Source: an uncultured Lachnospiraceae bacterium (GTDB lineage: Bacteria > Bacillota > Clostridia > Lachnospirales > Lachnospiraceae). From it: a stretch of DNA of 64,000 nucleotides. The stretch covers positions 1-64,000 of the forward strand of contig CAOKWI010000010.1 in assembly GCA_948473115.1 (NCBI GenBank). The letters are read 5' to 3'. The position numbers and the translations under genes are program-made. The notes beneath the pieces were generated by a model. That model did no database searches. It was not told where the DNA came from and worked only from the letters and a program-made list of their open reading frames with translations. Numbering within the stretch: position 1 is the first letter of the stretch; every line of letters starts with the position of its first letter. Of this stretch, positions 45,230 through 54,221 are shown one piece after another.

Positions 45230-48200
45230 AGAGTATAGAAGTACTTGGTTTCAAATCGTTTGCCAACAAGATAATCTTCCAGTTTCACAATGGGATCACC
45301 GGGATCGTGGGACCCAATGGAAGCGGTAAGAGCAATGTGGCCGACGCGGTGCGCTGGGTGCTGGGCGAGCAACGCGTAAAGCAGCTGCGCGGCGCCAGCA
45401 TGCAGGATGTCATTTTCTCGGGAACAGAGAACAGGAAGCCATTGAGTTACGCCTATGTGGCGATCACCTTGGACAATGCGGATCATCAGCTTGCCATTGA
45501 TTTTGACGAGGTGACGGTGGCGCGCCGGATCTACCGTTCCGGGGAAAGTGAATATCTGATCAACGGGAGCCCCTGCAGGCTGAAGGACGTGAATGAGCTT
45601 TTTTACGATACCGGTATCGGCAAGGAGGGATATTCCATTATCGGCCAGGGCCAGATTGACAAGATCCTGAGCGGGAAACCGGAGGAGCGCCGTGAGCTTT
45701 TCGACGAGGCGGCAGGGATCGTGAAATTCAAGCGCCGTAAGGCTGCGGCCCAGTCGAAGCTGGAGAATGAAAAGCAGAACCTGGTCCGTGTCAACGATAT
45801 CATGTCGGAACTGGAAAAGCAGATAGAGCCGCTGGAAAAGCAGTCGGAGAAGGCCAGGATCTACCTGAGGAAAAAGGAAGAACTGAAAAAGCTGGATATC
45901 AACGCGTTCCTGCTGGAAAATGCGAGACTGAAGGAACAGCTGGGGGCAGTTGAGGAGAAATATGGCATTGCCAGCGCAGATCTTTCCGAGGTCAGCGGGA
46001 AGTATGAGGGGATCAAGGAAGAGTATGAGAGGATCCAGGCGGAGATTGAAAGCCTGGACGAGGCCATTGAGCAGGCCAGAAGCACCCTCACCGACACGGG
46101 GATGATGCGCGGTAAGTTAGAGGGTGAGATGAATGTCCTGAAGGAGCAGATCAACTCTGCGAAGGGAAATGAGACTCATCTGACCAACCGCCGCAATGCC
46201 CTGCAGGAGGAGATCGCCTCCAAGGAGAAGGACAAGGAGGGCATTCTCCAGGAGAAGGGGGAGACCGACGAGGAGGTCCGTGAGATCGCGGAGACAGCAG
46301 GTGAACTGAAGGAGAAGCTGTCCGGGATCCAGGAGAGGATCACGGAATTAAATAACCAGATTGAAGCCGGTAAGAACACCATTATCGGGGAACTGAACCA
46401 GCGCGCCACCATCAAGTCCAAGATGGGGCGCTTTGACACCATGATGGAGCAGATCAATATCCGCAGGGCGGAATTAAATTCCAGACTGCTCCGTGCCAAG
46501 TCCGACGAGGCGGCCAGGGAAGAGACCATCCAGAAGCTGGAGGAAGAATTTGCGGCTGTCACGGAAGAACTGCGGGTGATGAATGAGCAGGAGGCATCCA
46601 TGGAGCTGGAACTGGGGGATATGCGGGAGCTGCTGACGAAGACGGACGCAAAACTCAGGGAAGCCCAGGCGGCATATCATATGGAGAAGTCCAAGCTGGA
46701 AGCCCTGTCCAACCTGACCGAGCGGTATGAGGGCTACGGCGGCAGCGTCAAGAAGGTCATGGAGCAGAAGGAAAAGAATAAAGGCATCATCGGCGTTGTG
46801 GCGGATATTATCAAGGTGGAAAAGAAGTACGAGACGGCCATCGAGACAGCCTTGGGCGGAAATATCCAGAATATTGTCACAGACAACGAGGATACGGCCA
46901 AGAAGATGATCCGCTATTTGAAGGACAATAAGCTGGGAAGGGCCACTTTCCTGCCACTCACCAGCATCACGAGACCACAGGAGTTTAAGAACCAGGATGC
47001 CCTGTCCGAAAAGGGTGTCATCGGCATGGCGGACGAACTGGTACAGATCGAGGACAAATACCGGAATGTGGCGAAATCCATGCTGGGCCGTATTGTGGTG
47101 GTGGACAACGTGGACAATGCGGTAAAGATCGCGCGGAAATTTGATTACGGCATCCGCATGGTCACGCTGGAGGGAGAGCTGCTGGTCCCCGGCGGAGCCA
47201 TCAGCGGCGGCGCCTTTAAGAACAACAGCAATCTGCTGGGAAGACGCCGTGAGATCGATGAGCTGGAGAAGCATGTGAAGCAGCTGCTTGCCCTGGTGGA
47301 TCAGTGTAACCGTGAGATCGATGACACAAAGTCCCGGCGTAATAAGCTGCGTATGGATGTGGAGACCGTGAAGACGGATATCCAGAAAAAGTCCATCGAG
47401 CAGAATACCGTAAGGCTGAATATCAGCCAGGCTAGGGAACGTATGGAAGAGGAGGAAGCGGGTGTCACTTCCCTGAAGCTGGAAGAGAAAGAGATCGAGG
47501 GCATGGTCTTCGAGATCAGGAATGACAAGGAGAGAATCCAGAAGGAGCTGGCTGACAGCGAGGCGCTGGAGAAGGATACCCAGGCGCAGATCCTGCTGTT
47601 CCAGAAGGAACTGGAGGAGCAGCGGGGATTGGAGACCGAGGCGGCGGCCCAGGTGTCCGAATGGGACCTGAAGGTGGAGAAGATGCGCCAGACCCAGGGC
47701 TTCAAGCAGGCCAACGTGGATCGAATCAATGGTGAGATCGAGCGTTCCCAGGCGGAGCTTTCGGAGATCCTGGAGGCGCTGGAGGAGAATACCCGGGAAG
47801 TGGAACACAAGAAGCAGAACATCCTGGAGATCGAAAAGACGATTTCCGCTTCCTATGACGCACAGAATGAATCGGAAATGAAATTGAAGGAGCAGGTCGC
47901 CCACAAGGAGGAGCTGTCCGCCCAGCAGAAGAATTTCTTCCAGAGACGGGAGGAACTGGCGGAGCGCATGACGGGACTGGACAAGGAGGTGTACCGTCTT
48001 GGCAGTCAGAAGGAGAAGCTGGAGGAGAACCTGGAATCCCATATCAATTATATGTGGGACGAATATGAGATCACTTTAAGCGACGCTTCCTCCATCCGGG
48101 ACGAGAGCCTGACGGATCTGCCCGCCATGAAGAAGGATATTTCTTCCCTGAAGGAACAGATCAAGCGACTGGGCGACGTGAATGTAAACGCCATCGAGGA

Positions 48201-48780
48201 TTTCAAGAACCTGATGGACCGTTTCACATTCATGAAGACCCAGCATGACGACCTGGTGGAAGCGGAGAAGACCCTGGAGGGCATCATTGAGGAACTTGAC
48301 GCCGCCATGAGGAAGCAGTTTACGGAGAAGTTCGCGGAGATCACCAGGGAATTTGACAAGGTGTTCAAGGAACTCTTCGGCGGCGGAAAGGGAACGCTGG
48401 AGCTGATGGAGGACGAGGATATCCTGGAGGCAGGCATCCGCATCATCGCCCAGCCCCCGGGAAAGAAGCTGCAGAACATGATGCAGCTGTCCGGCGGGGA
48501 GAAGGCGCTGACAGCCATCGCGCTGCTGTTTGCCATCCAGAACCTGAAGCCTTCCCCCTTCTGCCTGCTGGACGAGATCGAGGCGGCGCTGGACGATTCC
48601 AATGTAGGCCGTTTCGCGAAATACTTACATAAGCTGACAAAGAACACGCAGTTTATTGTGATCACCCACAGGCGGGGAACCATGGAGCAGGTGGACAGGT
48701 TATATGGTATCACCATGCAGGAGAAGGGCGTGTCCACCCTGGTGAGCGTCAATTTGATTGATAAGGAATTGGACGATTAA
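45220..48780 (+). CDS. smc: Chromosome partition protein SMC
   Basis: The 1186-residue condensin ATPase has the N-terminal Walker A GPNGSGKSN, long coiled coils (about 170-500 and 670-1010), a hinge domain (about 515-665, GYGGSVKKVMEQKEKNKGIIGVVADII to GAISGGAF) and the C-terminal signature LSGGEKALTAIALLFAIQ with Walker B PFCLLDEIEAALDDSNV. It organises chromosomes with ScpA and ScpB, which are not in this window. The start overlaps the rnc stop. Confidence 0.97.
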   Translation: MYLKSIEVLGFKSFANKIIFQFHNGITGIVGPNGSGKSNVADAVRWVLGEQRVKQLRGASMQDVIFSGTENRKPLSYAYVAITLDNADHQLAIDFDEVTVARRIYRSGESEYLINGSPCRLKDVNELFYDTGIGKEGYSIIGQGQIDKILSGKPEERRELFDEAAGIVKFKRRKAAAQSKLENEKQNLVRVNDIMSELEKQIEPLEKQSEKARIYLRKKEELKKLDINAFLLENARLKEQLGAVEEKYGIASADLSEVSGKYEGIKEEYERIQAEIESLDEAIEQARSTLTDTGMMRGKLEGEMNVLKEQINSAKGNETHLTNRRNALQEEIASKEKDKEGILQEKGETDEEVREIAETAGELKEKLSGIQERITELNNQIEAGKNTIIGELNQRATIKSKMGRFDTMMEQINIRRAELNSRLLRAKSDEAAREETIQKLEEEFAAVTEELRVMNEQEASMELELGDMRELLTKTDAKLREAQAAYHMEKSKLEALSNLTERYEGYGGSVKKVMEQKEKNKGIIGVVADIIKVEKKYETAIETALGGNIQNIVTDNEDTAKKMIRYLKDNKLGRATFLPLTSITRPQEFKNQDALSEKGVIGMADELVQIEDKYRNVAKSMLGRIVVVDNVDNAVKIARKFDYGIRMVTLEGELLVPGGAISGGAFKNNSNLLGRRREIDELEKHVKQLLALVDQCNREIDDTKSRRNKLRMDVETVKTDIQKKSIEQNTVRLNISQARERMEEEEAGVTSLKLEEKEIEGMVFEIRNDKERIQKELADSEALEKDTQAQILLFQKELEEQRGLETEAAAQVSEWDLKVEKMRQTQGFKQANVDRINGEIERSQAELSEILEALEENTREVEHKKQNILEIEKTISASYDAQNESEMKLKEQVAHKEELSAQQKNFFQRREELAERMTGLDKEVYRLGSQKEKLEENLESHINYMWDEYEITLSDASSIRDESLTDLPAMKKDISSLKEQIKRLGDVNVNAIEDFKNLMDRFTFMKTQHDDLVEAEKTLEGIIEELDAAMRKQFTEKFAEITREFDKVFKELFGGGKGTLELMEDEDILEAGIRIIAQPPGKKLQNMMQLSGGEKALTAIALLFAIQNLKPSPFCLLDEIEAALDDSNVGRFAKYLHKLTKNTQFIVITHRRGTMEQVDRLYGITMQEKGVSTLVSVNLIDKELDD

Positions 48781-48853
48781 GGGAACCCGGGATTTTGCGG
48801 GATGGGTTTAGGAATGAATGCAAGGAAGCGCTGTTATAGCATGGAGGATTGGT

Positions 48854-49858
48854 ATGAGCGAGGAAAAGAAAGGTTTTTTTGCCAGATTAAAAGCTGGCCT
48901 TACCAAGACGAGAAACAACATCGTCAGGGGGATCGATTCCCTGTTCAATGGTTTTTCCGCCATTGACGACGATTTTTATGAGGAACTGGAAGAAATCCTG
49001 ATCATGGGAGATATCGGCGTCAATGCCACTGCCGCCATTGTGGAGCGGCTGAGGGAACAGGTCAGGGAGCGGCACATCAAGGAGCCGTCGGAATGCAAGC
49101 AGCTTCTCATTGAGAGCATCAAGGAGCAGATGAAGGTGGACGAGACGGCTTATACTTTTGAGCAGGAGCAGTCCATCATCATGGTGATCGGCGTTAACGG
49201 CGTGGGCAAGACCACCACCGTGGGCAAGCTTGCGGGCAAGCTGAAGGCCCAGGGCAGGAAAGTGCTGATCGCGGCGGCGGATACCTTCCGGGCGGCGGCG
49301 GGGGATCAGCTGGCGGAATGGGCAAAGCGGGCGGACGTGCCCATGATCGGGGGCAAGGAGGGCGCGGATCCCGCCAGCGTGGTCTATGACGCGGTCAGCG
49401 CTGCCAAGGCGAGGGGAGTGGACGTGCTGCTGATCGACACGGCGGGGCGTCTGCATAACAAAAAGAATCTGATGGAGGAACTCCGCAAGATGAACCGGAT
49501 CATAGACAAAGAATATCCCAACGCCCACAGGGAGAACCTGATCGTGCTGGACGGCACCACGGGTCAGAACGCCATGGTGCAGGCCAGGGAATTCGGGCAG
49601 GTGGCACAGCTGACAGGCATTGTGCTGACCAAGATGGACGGCACGGCGAAGGGCGGCATCGCGGTGGCGATCCAGTCGGAACTCCAGGTTCCCGTGAAAT
49701 ATATCGGTGTGGGAGAGACTATTGAGGATTTACAGAAGTTTGATTCCGACGAATTTGTAAACGCGCTGTTCGATGTAAAGCGGGAGGATGGTGAAGCGGC
49801 GGAAGTGGCAGAGGAAGAAGAGGATGAATTCGAACCGCTGTTCCGGAACATGGATTAG
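48854..49858 (+). CDS. ftsY: Signal recognition particle receptor FtsY
   Basis: The 334-residue GTPase docks SRP at the membrane. It has the N domain (about 1-100) and G domain with GVNGVGKTTTVGKLA, DTAGRLHNKKNLMEEL, TKMDGTAKGG and the closing GVGETIEDLQKFD. The acidic A domain of enteric proteins is absent, as usual in Firmicutes. The start is at 48854 (MSEEKKGFFARL) with GGAGG upstream; the open frame to 48818 is less likely. Last gene of the smc block. Confidence 0.96.
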   Translation: MSEEKKGFFARLKAGLTKTRNNIVRGIDSLFNGFSAIDDDFYEELEEILIMGDIGVNATAAIVERLREQVRERHIKEPSECKQLLIESIKEQMKVDETAYTFEQEQSIIMVIGVNGVGKTTTVGKLAGKLKAQGRKVLIAAADTFRAAAGDQLAEWAKRADVPMIGGKEGADPASVVYDAVSAAKARGVDVLLIDTAGRLHNKKNLMEELRKMNRIIDKEYPNAHRENLIVLDGTTGQNAMVQAREFGQVAQLTGIVLTKMDGTAKGGIAVAIQSELQVPVKYIGVGETIEDLQKFDSDEFVNALFDVKREDGEAAEVAEEEEDEFEPLFRNMD

Positions 49859-49894
49859 AGCGTGTTTTTATATCAGGAAAGAAGGATAAAAGCT

Positions 49895-51118
49895 ATGGAA
49901 GAGCAAATGCTGACATTGGAAAAATTTGAGGAGGCATCCGACGTCGTAAAGAAGGTCACGTTGGAGACCAAACTGGTCTACAGTGATTTCCTCAGCGCCC
50001 AGACCGGGAACAAGGTCTATCTGAAACCGGAGAACATGCAGTTTACCGGCGCGTACAAGTTGAGGGGCGCTTATTACAAGATGAGCACCCTGACGGAGGA
50101 GGAGCGGGCAAAGGGTCTGATCACGGCTTCCGCGGGAAACCATGCCCAGGGCGTTGCCTACGCGGCACAGTGCTATGGCGCCAAGGCAACCATTGTGATG
50201 CCCACCACCACGCCCCTGATCAAGGTGAACCGTACCAAGGGATATGGCGCTGAGGTGGTCCTGCACGGTGACGTGTACGACGAGGCCTGTGCAAAGGCAT
50301 ACGAGCTGGCACAGGAGCATGGCTATACTTTCATCCATCCCTTTGACGATCTGGCGGTGGCCACCGGGCAGGGTACCATTGCCATGGAGATCGTGAAGGA
50401 ACTTCCGCTGGTGGATTATATTCTCGTTCCCATCGGCGGCGGCGGGCTGGCTACCGGGGTATCCACGCTGGCAAAGCTGCTGAACCCGAAGATCAAGGTG
50501 ATCGGCGTGGAGCCTGCGGGGGCAAGTTGCATGCAGGCCTCCTTGAAGGAAGGGAAGGTGACCACGCTGCCTAAGGTAAACACCATTGCCGACGGTACCG
50601 CGGTGAAGACCCCCGGGGAAAAATTATTCCCCTATATCCAGCAGAACCTGGACGGTATCATTACCGTGGAGGATCAGGAATTGGTAGTGGCATTCCTGGA
50701 TATGGTGGAAAACCACAAGATGGTGGTTGAAAATTCGGGACTGTTGGCTGTGGCGGCGCTGAAGCATCTGGATGTGAAAGAGAAAAAGGTAGTGTCCATC
50801 TTAAGCGGCGGAAATATGGACGTGATTACCATGTCCTCCGTGGTACAGCAGGGGCTGATCATGCGGGACAGGATCTTTACCGTGTCCGTCCTGCTTCCGG
50901 ACAAGCCGGGAGAGCTGTGCAGGGTTTCCGGTATCATTGCCGGCGTGAATGGCAACGTGATCAAACTGGAGCATAACCAGTTTGTCTCCATCAACAGGAA
51001 TGCCGCTGTGGAACTGCGCATTACCCTGGAAGCCTACGGTACGGAACATAAAAACCAGATCATGGAGGCGCTGGAAAAGGAAGGCTACAAGCCCAAACAG
51101 GTGAGAACCATTATTTGA
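49895..51118 (+). CDS. Threonine ammonia-lyase with ACT domain
   Basis: The 407-residue PLP enzyme deaminates threonine (or serine) to 2-oxobutyrate. It has the family's PLP Lys region KPENMQFTGAYKLRGAYYKM, SAGNHAQGVAYAA, the glycine loop VPIGGGGLATGVS and a C-terminal ACT domain (about 325-407, RDRIFTVSVLLPDKPGELCRV). This layout matches the ACT-tailed TdcB/IlvA form common in clostridia, which may be catabolic or biosynthetic. The start is at 49895 with GAAGGA upstream. It follows ftsY by 36 bases, so it may be read from the same message. Confidence 0.93.
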   Translation: MEEQMLTLEKFEEASDVVKKVTLETKLVYSDFLSAQTGNKVYLKPENMQFTGAYKLRGAYYKMSTLTEEERAKGLITASAGNHAQGVAYAAQCYGAKATIVMPTTTPLIKVNRTKGYGAEVVLHGDVYDEACAKAYELAQEHGYTFIHPFDDLAVATGQGTIAMEIVKELPLVDYILVPIGGGGLATGVSTLAKLLNPKIKVIGVEPAGASCMQASLKEGKVTTLPKVNTIADGTAVKTPGEKLFPYIQQNLDGIITVEDQELVVAFLDMVENHKMVVENSGLLAVAALKHLDVKEKKVVSILSGGNMDVITMSSVVQQGLIMRDRIFTVSVLLPDKPGELCRVSGIIAGVNGNVIKLEHNQFVSINRNAAVELRITLEAYGTEHKNQIMEALEKEGYKPKQVRTII

Positions 51119-51129
51119 TATATACTGCT

Positions 51130-51179
51130 TAACAGTTCACATGGAGTTGGCTTCGCGGGAAGGACGATTTGAACTGTTA
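51130..51179. repeat. Inverted repeat related to the 27017 element
   Basis: TAACAGTTCA (51130-51139) and TGAACTGTTA (51170-51179) are perfect inverted arms around a 30-base loop. The arm sequence is the same as the outer stem core of the element at 27017-27158, without its inner hairpins. Confidence 0.55.
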
Positions 51180-51207
51180 TCAGTCCACAGTATGAGTTGT
51201 GTTTTGT

Positions 51208-51236
51208 AAATCCGCATATATTATATATGCGGATTT
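51208..51236. terminator. Perfect hairpin after threonine ammonia-lyase
   Basis: AAATCCGCATATA (51208-51220) and TATATGCGGATTT (51224-51236) form a 13-base stem with a three-base loop. The A/T ends of the stem could serve as a U tract in either direction. Confidence 0.65.
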
Positions 51237-51366
51237 GTGCAATTAAGATCCGTTCAGAAATAACTTTTGCAGCAAACCACTTCCAGGAGAGAGTGCCGAC
51301 ACAGGTGGAATTATGTTCGGACAGTTGGGAAAAATACTATGGGCGGGAATGGAAAGGGAGTATTCT

Positions 51367-52272
51367 ATGACAATGACCAGGGAGCAGGAGAAAGAGATCC
51401 TGTATGAAAAAAGAAAGACCGGGAAAAGAAGACTGCTGGATTACCTCATTATCACGGCGGCTTCCTTTATCTATGCCGTGGCAGTCAGTCTGCTGCTGGA
51501 CCCGAATGCGCTGGCGCCGGGCGGCGTCACCGGTATCGCCGTGATCCTGAATCGTGCCACAAATGTGTCCACGGGTACATGGATTTTCCTCATCAATGTA
51601 CCGATCCTGGCGCTGGGGATGTGGAAGTTCGGCATCAGGTTCATCCTGTCCACTGCCTATGCCACTTTTGCCATATCTGCCTTTACGAATCTGCTGAACA
51701 GGGTCGGGCCGGTTACGGATGACCTGTTTCTGGTGTCGGTGGCAGGAGGCGCGCTGATGGCGGTGGCGCTGGGACTGGTGTTCAAGACGGGAGCCACCAC
51801 CGGGGGAATGGATATTATCATTAAGCTTCTCCGGCTGAAATTTCCCCATATGAAGACGGGATCCCTGTTCCTGATCACGGATGCCGCGGTGGTGCTTTTA
51901 TCCGCCCTGGCTTTTCGGAATATCGAGGTGGCCATGTATGCGGGGCTTGTGGTGGTGGTCAATTCCGTATTGCTGGACGTGGTGCTTTACGGGCGGGACG
52001 GGGCGAAGCTGATCTTCATCATCAGCGACCACCATGAGGCCATCACGAAACGCATCCTGGAGGAACTGGATATCGGCGTGACTTATATCACCGGACAGGG
52101 CGCATACAGCGGCAAGGGGAAAAATGTCATCATGTGCGTGATGAAAAAGCAGCTTTCACCCAAGGCGGAGGAGATTATCAAGGAGGAGGATCCCCTGGCC
52201 TTCATGATCGTCACCAGTGCCACGGAAATCTTCGGGGAAGGGTATAAGAGCATTTTCAGTGAGAGGATCTAG
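51367..52272 (+). CDS. YitT-family membrane protein (DUF161/DUF2179)
   Basis: The 301-residue protein has five or six helices with DPNALAPGGVTGIAVILNR and LVFKTGATTGGMDIIIKLLR, hallmarks of the YitT family. A soluble C-terminal DUF2179 domain follows (DGAKLIFIISDHHEAITKRILEELDIGVTYITGQGAYSGKGKNVIMCVMKK). The function of the family is not established. The start is at 51367 with AAGGGAG upstream. Its 3' end overlaps the convergent histidine-kinase gene by 17 bases. Confidence 0.92.
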   Translation: MTMTREQEKEILYEKRKTGKRRLLDYLIITAASFIYAVAVSLLLDPNALAPGGVTGIAVILNRATNVSTGTWIFLINVPILALGMWKFGIRFILSTAYATFAISAFTNLLNRVGPVTDDLFLVSVAGGALMAVALGLVFKTGATTGGMDIIIKLLRLKFPHMKTGSLFLITDAAVVLLSALAFRNIEVAMYAGLVVVVNSVLLDVVLYGRDGAKLIFIISDHHEAITKRILEELDIGVTYITGQGAYSGKGKNVIMCVMKKQLSPKAEEIIKEEDPLAFMIVTSATEIFGEGYKSIFSERI

Positions 52273-53275
52273 CGGATCTGTCCACAACCGGGAAGGAGAT
52301 CTGCATTTCAAAGCCGTTTCCCCACTCGGAGCGGGCTTCCAGGGACAGGTTTAAATCCTTTGCCAGCGTGTCGGCAAGGTAAAGACCCATCCCGGTGGCT
52401 TTTTTCCTGTTTTCCCCGGAATCGCCGGTAAATCCCTTTTCGAAAAGGTATGGCAGGTCACAGGCGCGCACGCCGGTCCCGTTGTCCTTTACGCTTAAAA
52501 TATAGCGGTTTTCCTTCCGGAAGGATCGAAAATACAGTTCAGGATTTTCACTGCAATATTTTATGGCATTGCTGATCAGCTGGCCCAGGAGAAAATGCAG
52601 TCCCCTCCGGTCCGTGTAGACCAGGTCATCGGCAATGGGGCATTGTACGTTGAAAGCCTTTTCTTCCAACAGGGGCTTATAATCCTCCAATAACTCTTCA
52701 ATACAGGCGCGGACAGGGACAGACTCGAATAAATAGTCCTTTCTCGTGCTTCTTAACCGTGCACAGAACAGCATTTTGTCAATAGACTCCTGCACCCGGT
52801 TCCGGATGTGGTCAAGCTTGAAGACCACGGCGGCAGGCAGTTCCTCCCGGCGGTTGTCCAGAAGCAGCGTCAACAGGGAGAGGGGTATCTTGATTTCGTG
52901 AGCCCATGCTTCCACGTATTCCTCGTGTTCGTTCCACTGATCTTGTAATGCTGCAAAGGCGGACTGCTTTTCCCTGAGAGTCCCGCCCAGCAATTGGACA
53001 GATTCCCTCTGGGACAGGGGGAGGGCTTTCAACAGCATTTTCTCGTGGTATTCGTCCGGACTGCCCAGGAAGTCCAGGAATGCCTGCTTCCTTTTCCGTT
53101 CCAGCCGTATCAGTATGCAGCAGAGTGTGGCAAACAGAAGGACCGTGAAAAGGAAAATGACGGCGGCCATTGCGTAAAAAGCCTGCGCGTCCGCAAGCCA
53201 TAAGAGCAGTGCCGCAAATGCATCCACCCCCAGAAGGAGCAGAAGCCATGGGAGATAGCGCAGAAGTGATTTCAT
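52256..53275 (-). CDS. Bce-type sensor histidine kinase
   Basis: The 339-residue kinase has two closely spaced N-terminal helices (about 3-50) with almost no extracellular loop. The phosphoacceptor is in EAWAHEIKIPLSLL and the ATP-binding domain contains QLISNAIKYC, DNGTGVRACDLPYLFEKGF and GMGLYLADTLA. This intramembrane-sensing form is typical of kinases that respond to flux through BceAB-type exporters such as the one encoded upstream. The start at 53275 (MKSLLRYLPW) fits the family; ATG 53302 and 53287 are in-frame alternatives with weak signals. Confidence 0.88.
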   Translation of the reverse strand: MKSLLRYLPWLLLLLGVDAFAALLLWLADAQAFYAMAAVIFLFTVLLFATLCCILIRLERKRKQAFLDFLGSPDEYHEKMLLKALPLSQRESVQLLGGTLREKQSAFAALQDQWNEHEEYVEAWAHEIKIPLSLLTLLLDNRREELPAAVVFKLDHIRNRVQESIDKMLFCARLRSTRKDYLFESVPVRACIEELLEDYKPLLEEKAFNVQCPIADDLVYTDRRGLHFLLGQLISNAIKYCSENPELYFRSFRKENRYILSVKDNGTGVRACDLPYLFEKGFTGDSGENRKKATGMGLYLADTLAKDLNLSLEARSEWGNGFEMQISFPVVDRSARSSH

Positions 53276-53320
53276 GTGGATGATCATACCTTTGAGTACC
53301 ATGCCTTTCGTGATGTGTGA

Positions 53321-54004
53321 TTAATGTGGATGGCCTTCCCCGCTGACGAGCCGGTAGCCGATGCCACGCACGGGCAGGATCTGCTGCGGCATTTCCAGTT
53401 CCGCCATGGCCTTTTTCAGTCGGGTGAGGTTGACCTGAAGCGCGTTTTCATCAATATAGTCCGTGGTTCCCCAGAGGGCAAGGCAGAGTTCTTCCTTCGG
53501 CACGGTCTCTCCCCCGTGGAGCAGAAAGGCTTCCAGAAGCTTTCCCTGGTTTTTCGGCAGAAGGACGGAACGGTTCTGGATGTACAGGGTGTAAGTCAGC
53601 CGGTCCAGGAGACAGCCCGGTCCCTCCAGGAGGTTCTGCCGCCCCTCGTAACGCTTTAAGACATTGGAGATACGCGCCAGAAGCCGTTCCTTTCTGCACG
53701 GTTTCGTCAGGTACTCGTCCGCGCCCAGATCCAGGGCGTGCAGTTCGTCCCGCAGCTGGTCACGGGAGGTAAGGACCAGGACGGGCAGGGAGCTTTTCCG
53801 CTTGATCTCCCGGCAGATCTGAAAGCCGCTTGTCCCGGGCAGGTTCAGGTCCAGCAGGACCAGGTCGGGGGAGAGCGCCAGAAGCGTCTCAGCTGCGTCC
53901 TCGAAGGTATGCAGTTCGTCTACCTGGTAGCCGGCCTTCTGTAGGATATCCGACAGTTCCTCCCGCATGAGGACCTCGTCCTCCGCCACAGCGATATGTT
54001 TCAT
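53321..54004 (-). CDS. OmpR-type response regulator, partner of the Bce-type kinase
   Basis: The 227-residue regulator has a receiver domain with the acidic pair EDE and phospho-site LVLLDLNLPG, and a winged-helix DNA-binding domain ending TRLKKAMAELEMPQQILPVRGIGYRLV. It is next to the kinase gene (19 bases) and downstream of the exporter genes, so it probably activates them on peptide-antibiotic stress. A structured repeat fills the gap to the exporter gene before it. Confidence 0.92.
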   Translation of the reverse strand: MKHIAVAEDEVLMREELSDILQKAGYQVDELHTFEDAAETLLALSPDLVLLDLNLPGTSGFQICREIKRKSSLPVLVLTSRDQLRDELHALDLGADEYLTKPCRKERLLARISNVLKRYEGRQNLLEGPGCLLDRLTYTLYIQNRSVLLPKNQGKLLEAFLLHGGETVPKEELCLALWGTTDYIDENALQVNLTRLKKAMAELEMPQQILPVRGIGYRLVSGEGHPH

Positions 54005-54029
54005 GTAATTTTCCCCCTATAAATTTATT

Positions 54030-54221
54030 CGCTTAGAAAATCTTCATTCCTTTCATACTTCCCGTCATGCCGGCTGCGCCGGCACAAACAATCCGTGAAC
54101 TCAGTGCAAAGCCGGAAGAATCGCTCCGGCGATTCTTCCCGGAATGACTTAGATTTTCTTAGCGAGCGTTCTAAAGAGGTGGTTGCGCCCCTCTTGATCG
54201 CTTAGAAAATCTTCATTCCGT
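54030..54221 (-). repeat. Structured dispersed element, copy 4
   Basis: Read on the minus strand, it begins next to the BceB-like stop codon. Outer CGGAATGA/TCATTCCG encloses GATTTTCTAAGCG/CGCTAAGAAAATC, then GGAAGAATCGCC/GCGATTCTTCC follows, and the tail TTGCAC...GGATTGTTTGTGCCGG with GGCATGACGGGAAG. In addition, GGAATGAAGATTTTCTAAGCG recurs as a direct repeat at the far end (54030-54050), so the central inverted arm (54140-54164) could pair with either. It lies between the permease and regulator genes. Confidence 0.75.
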
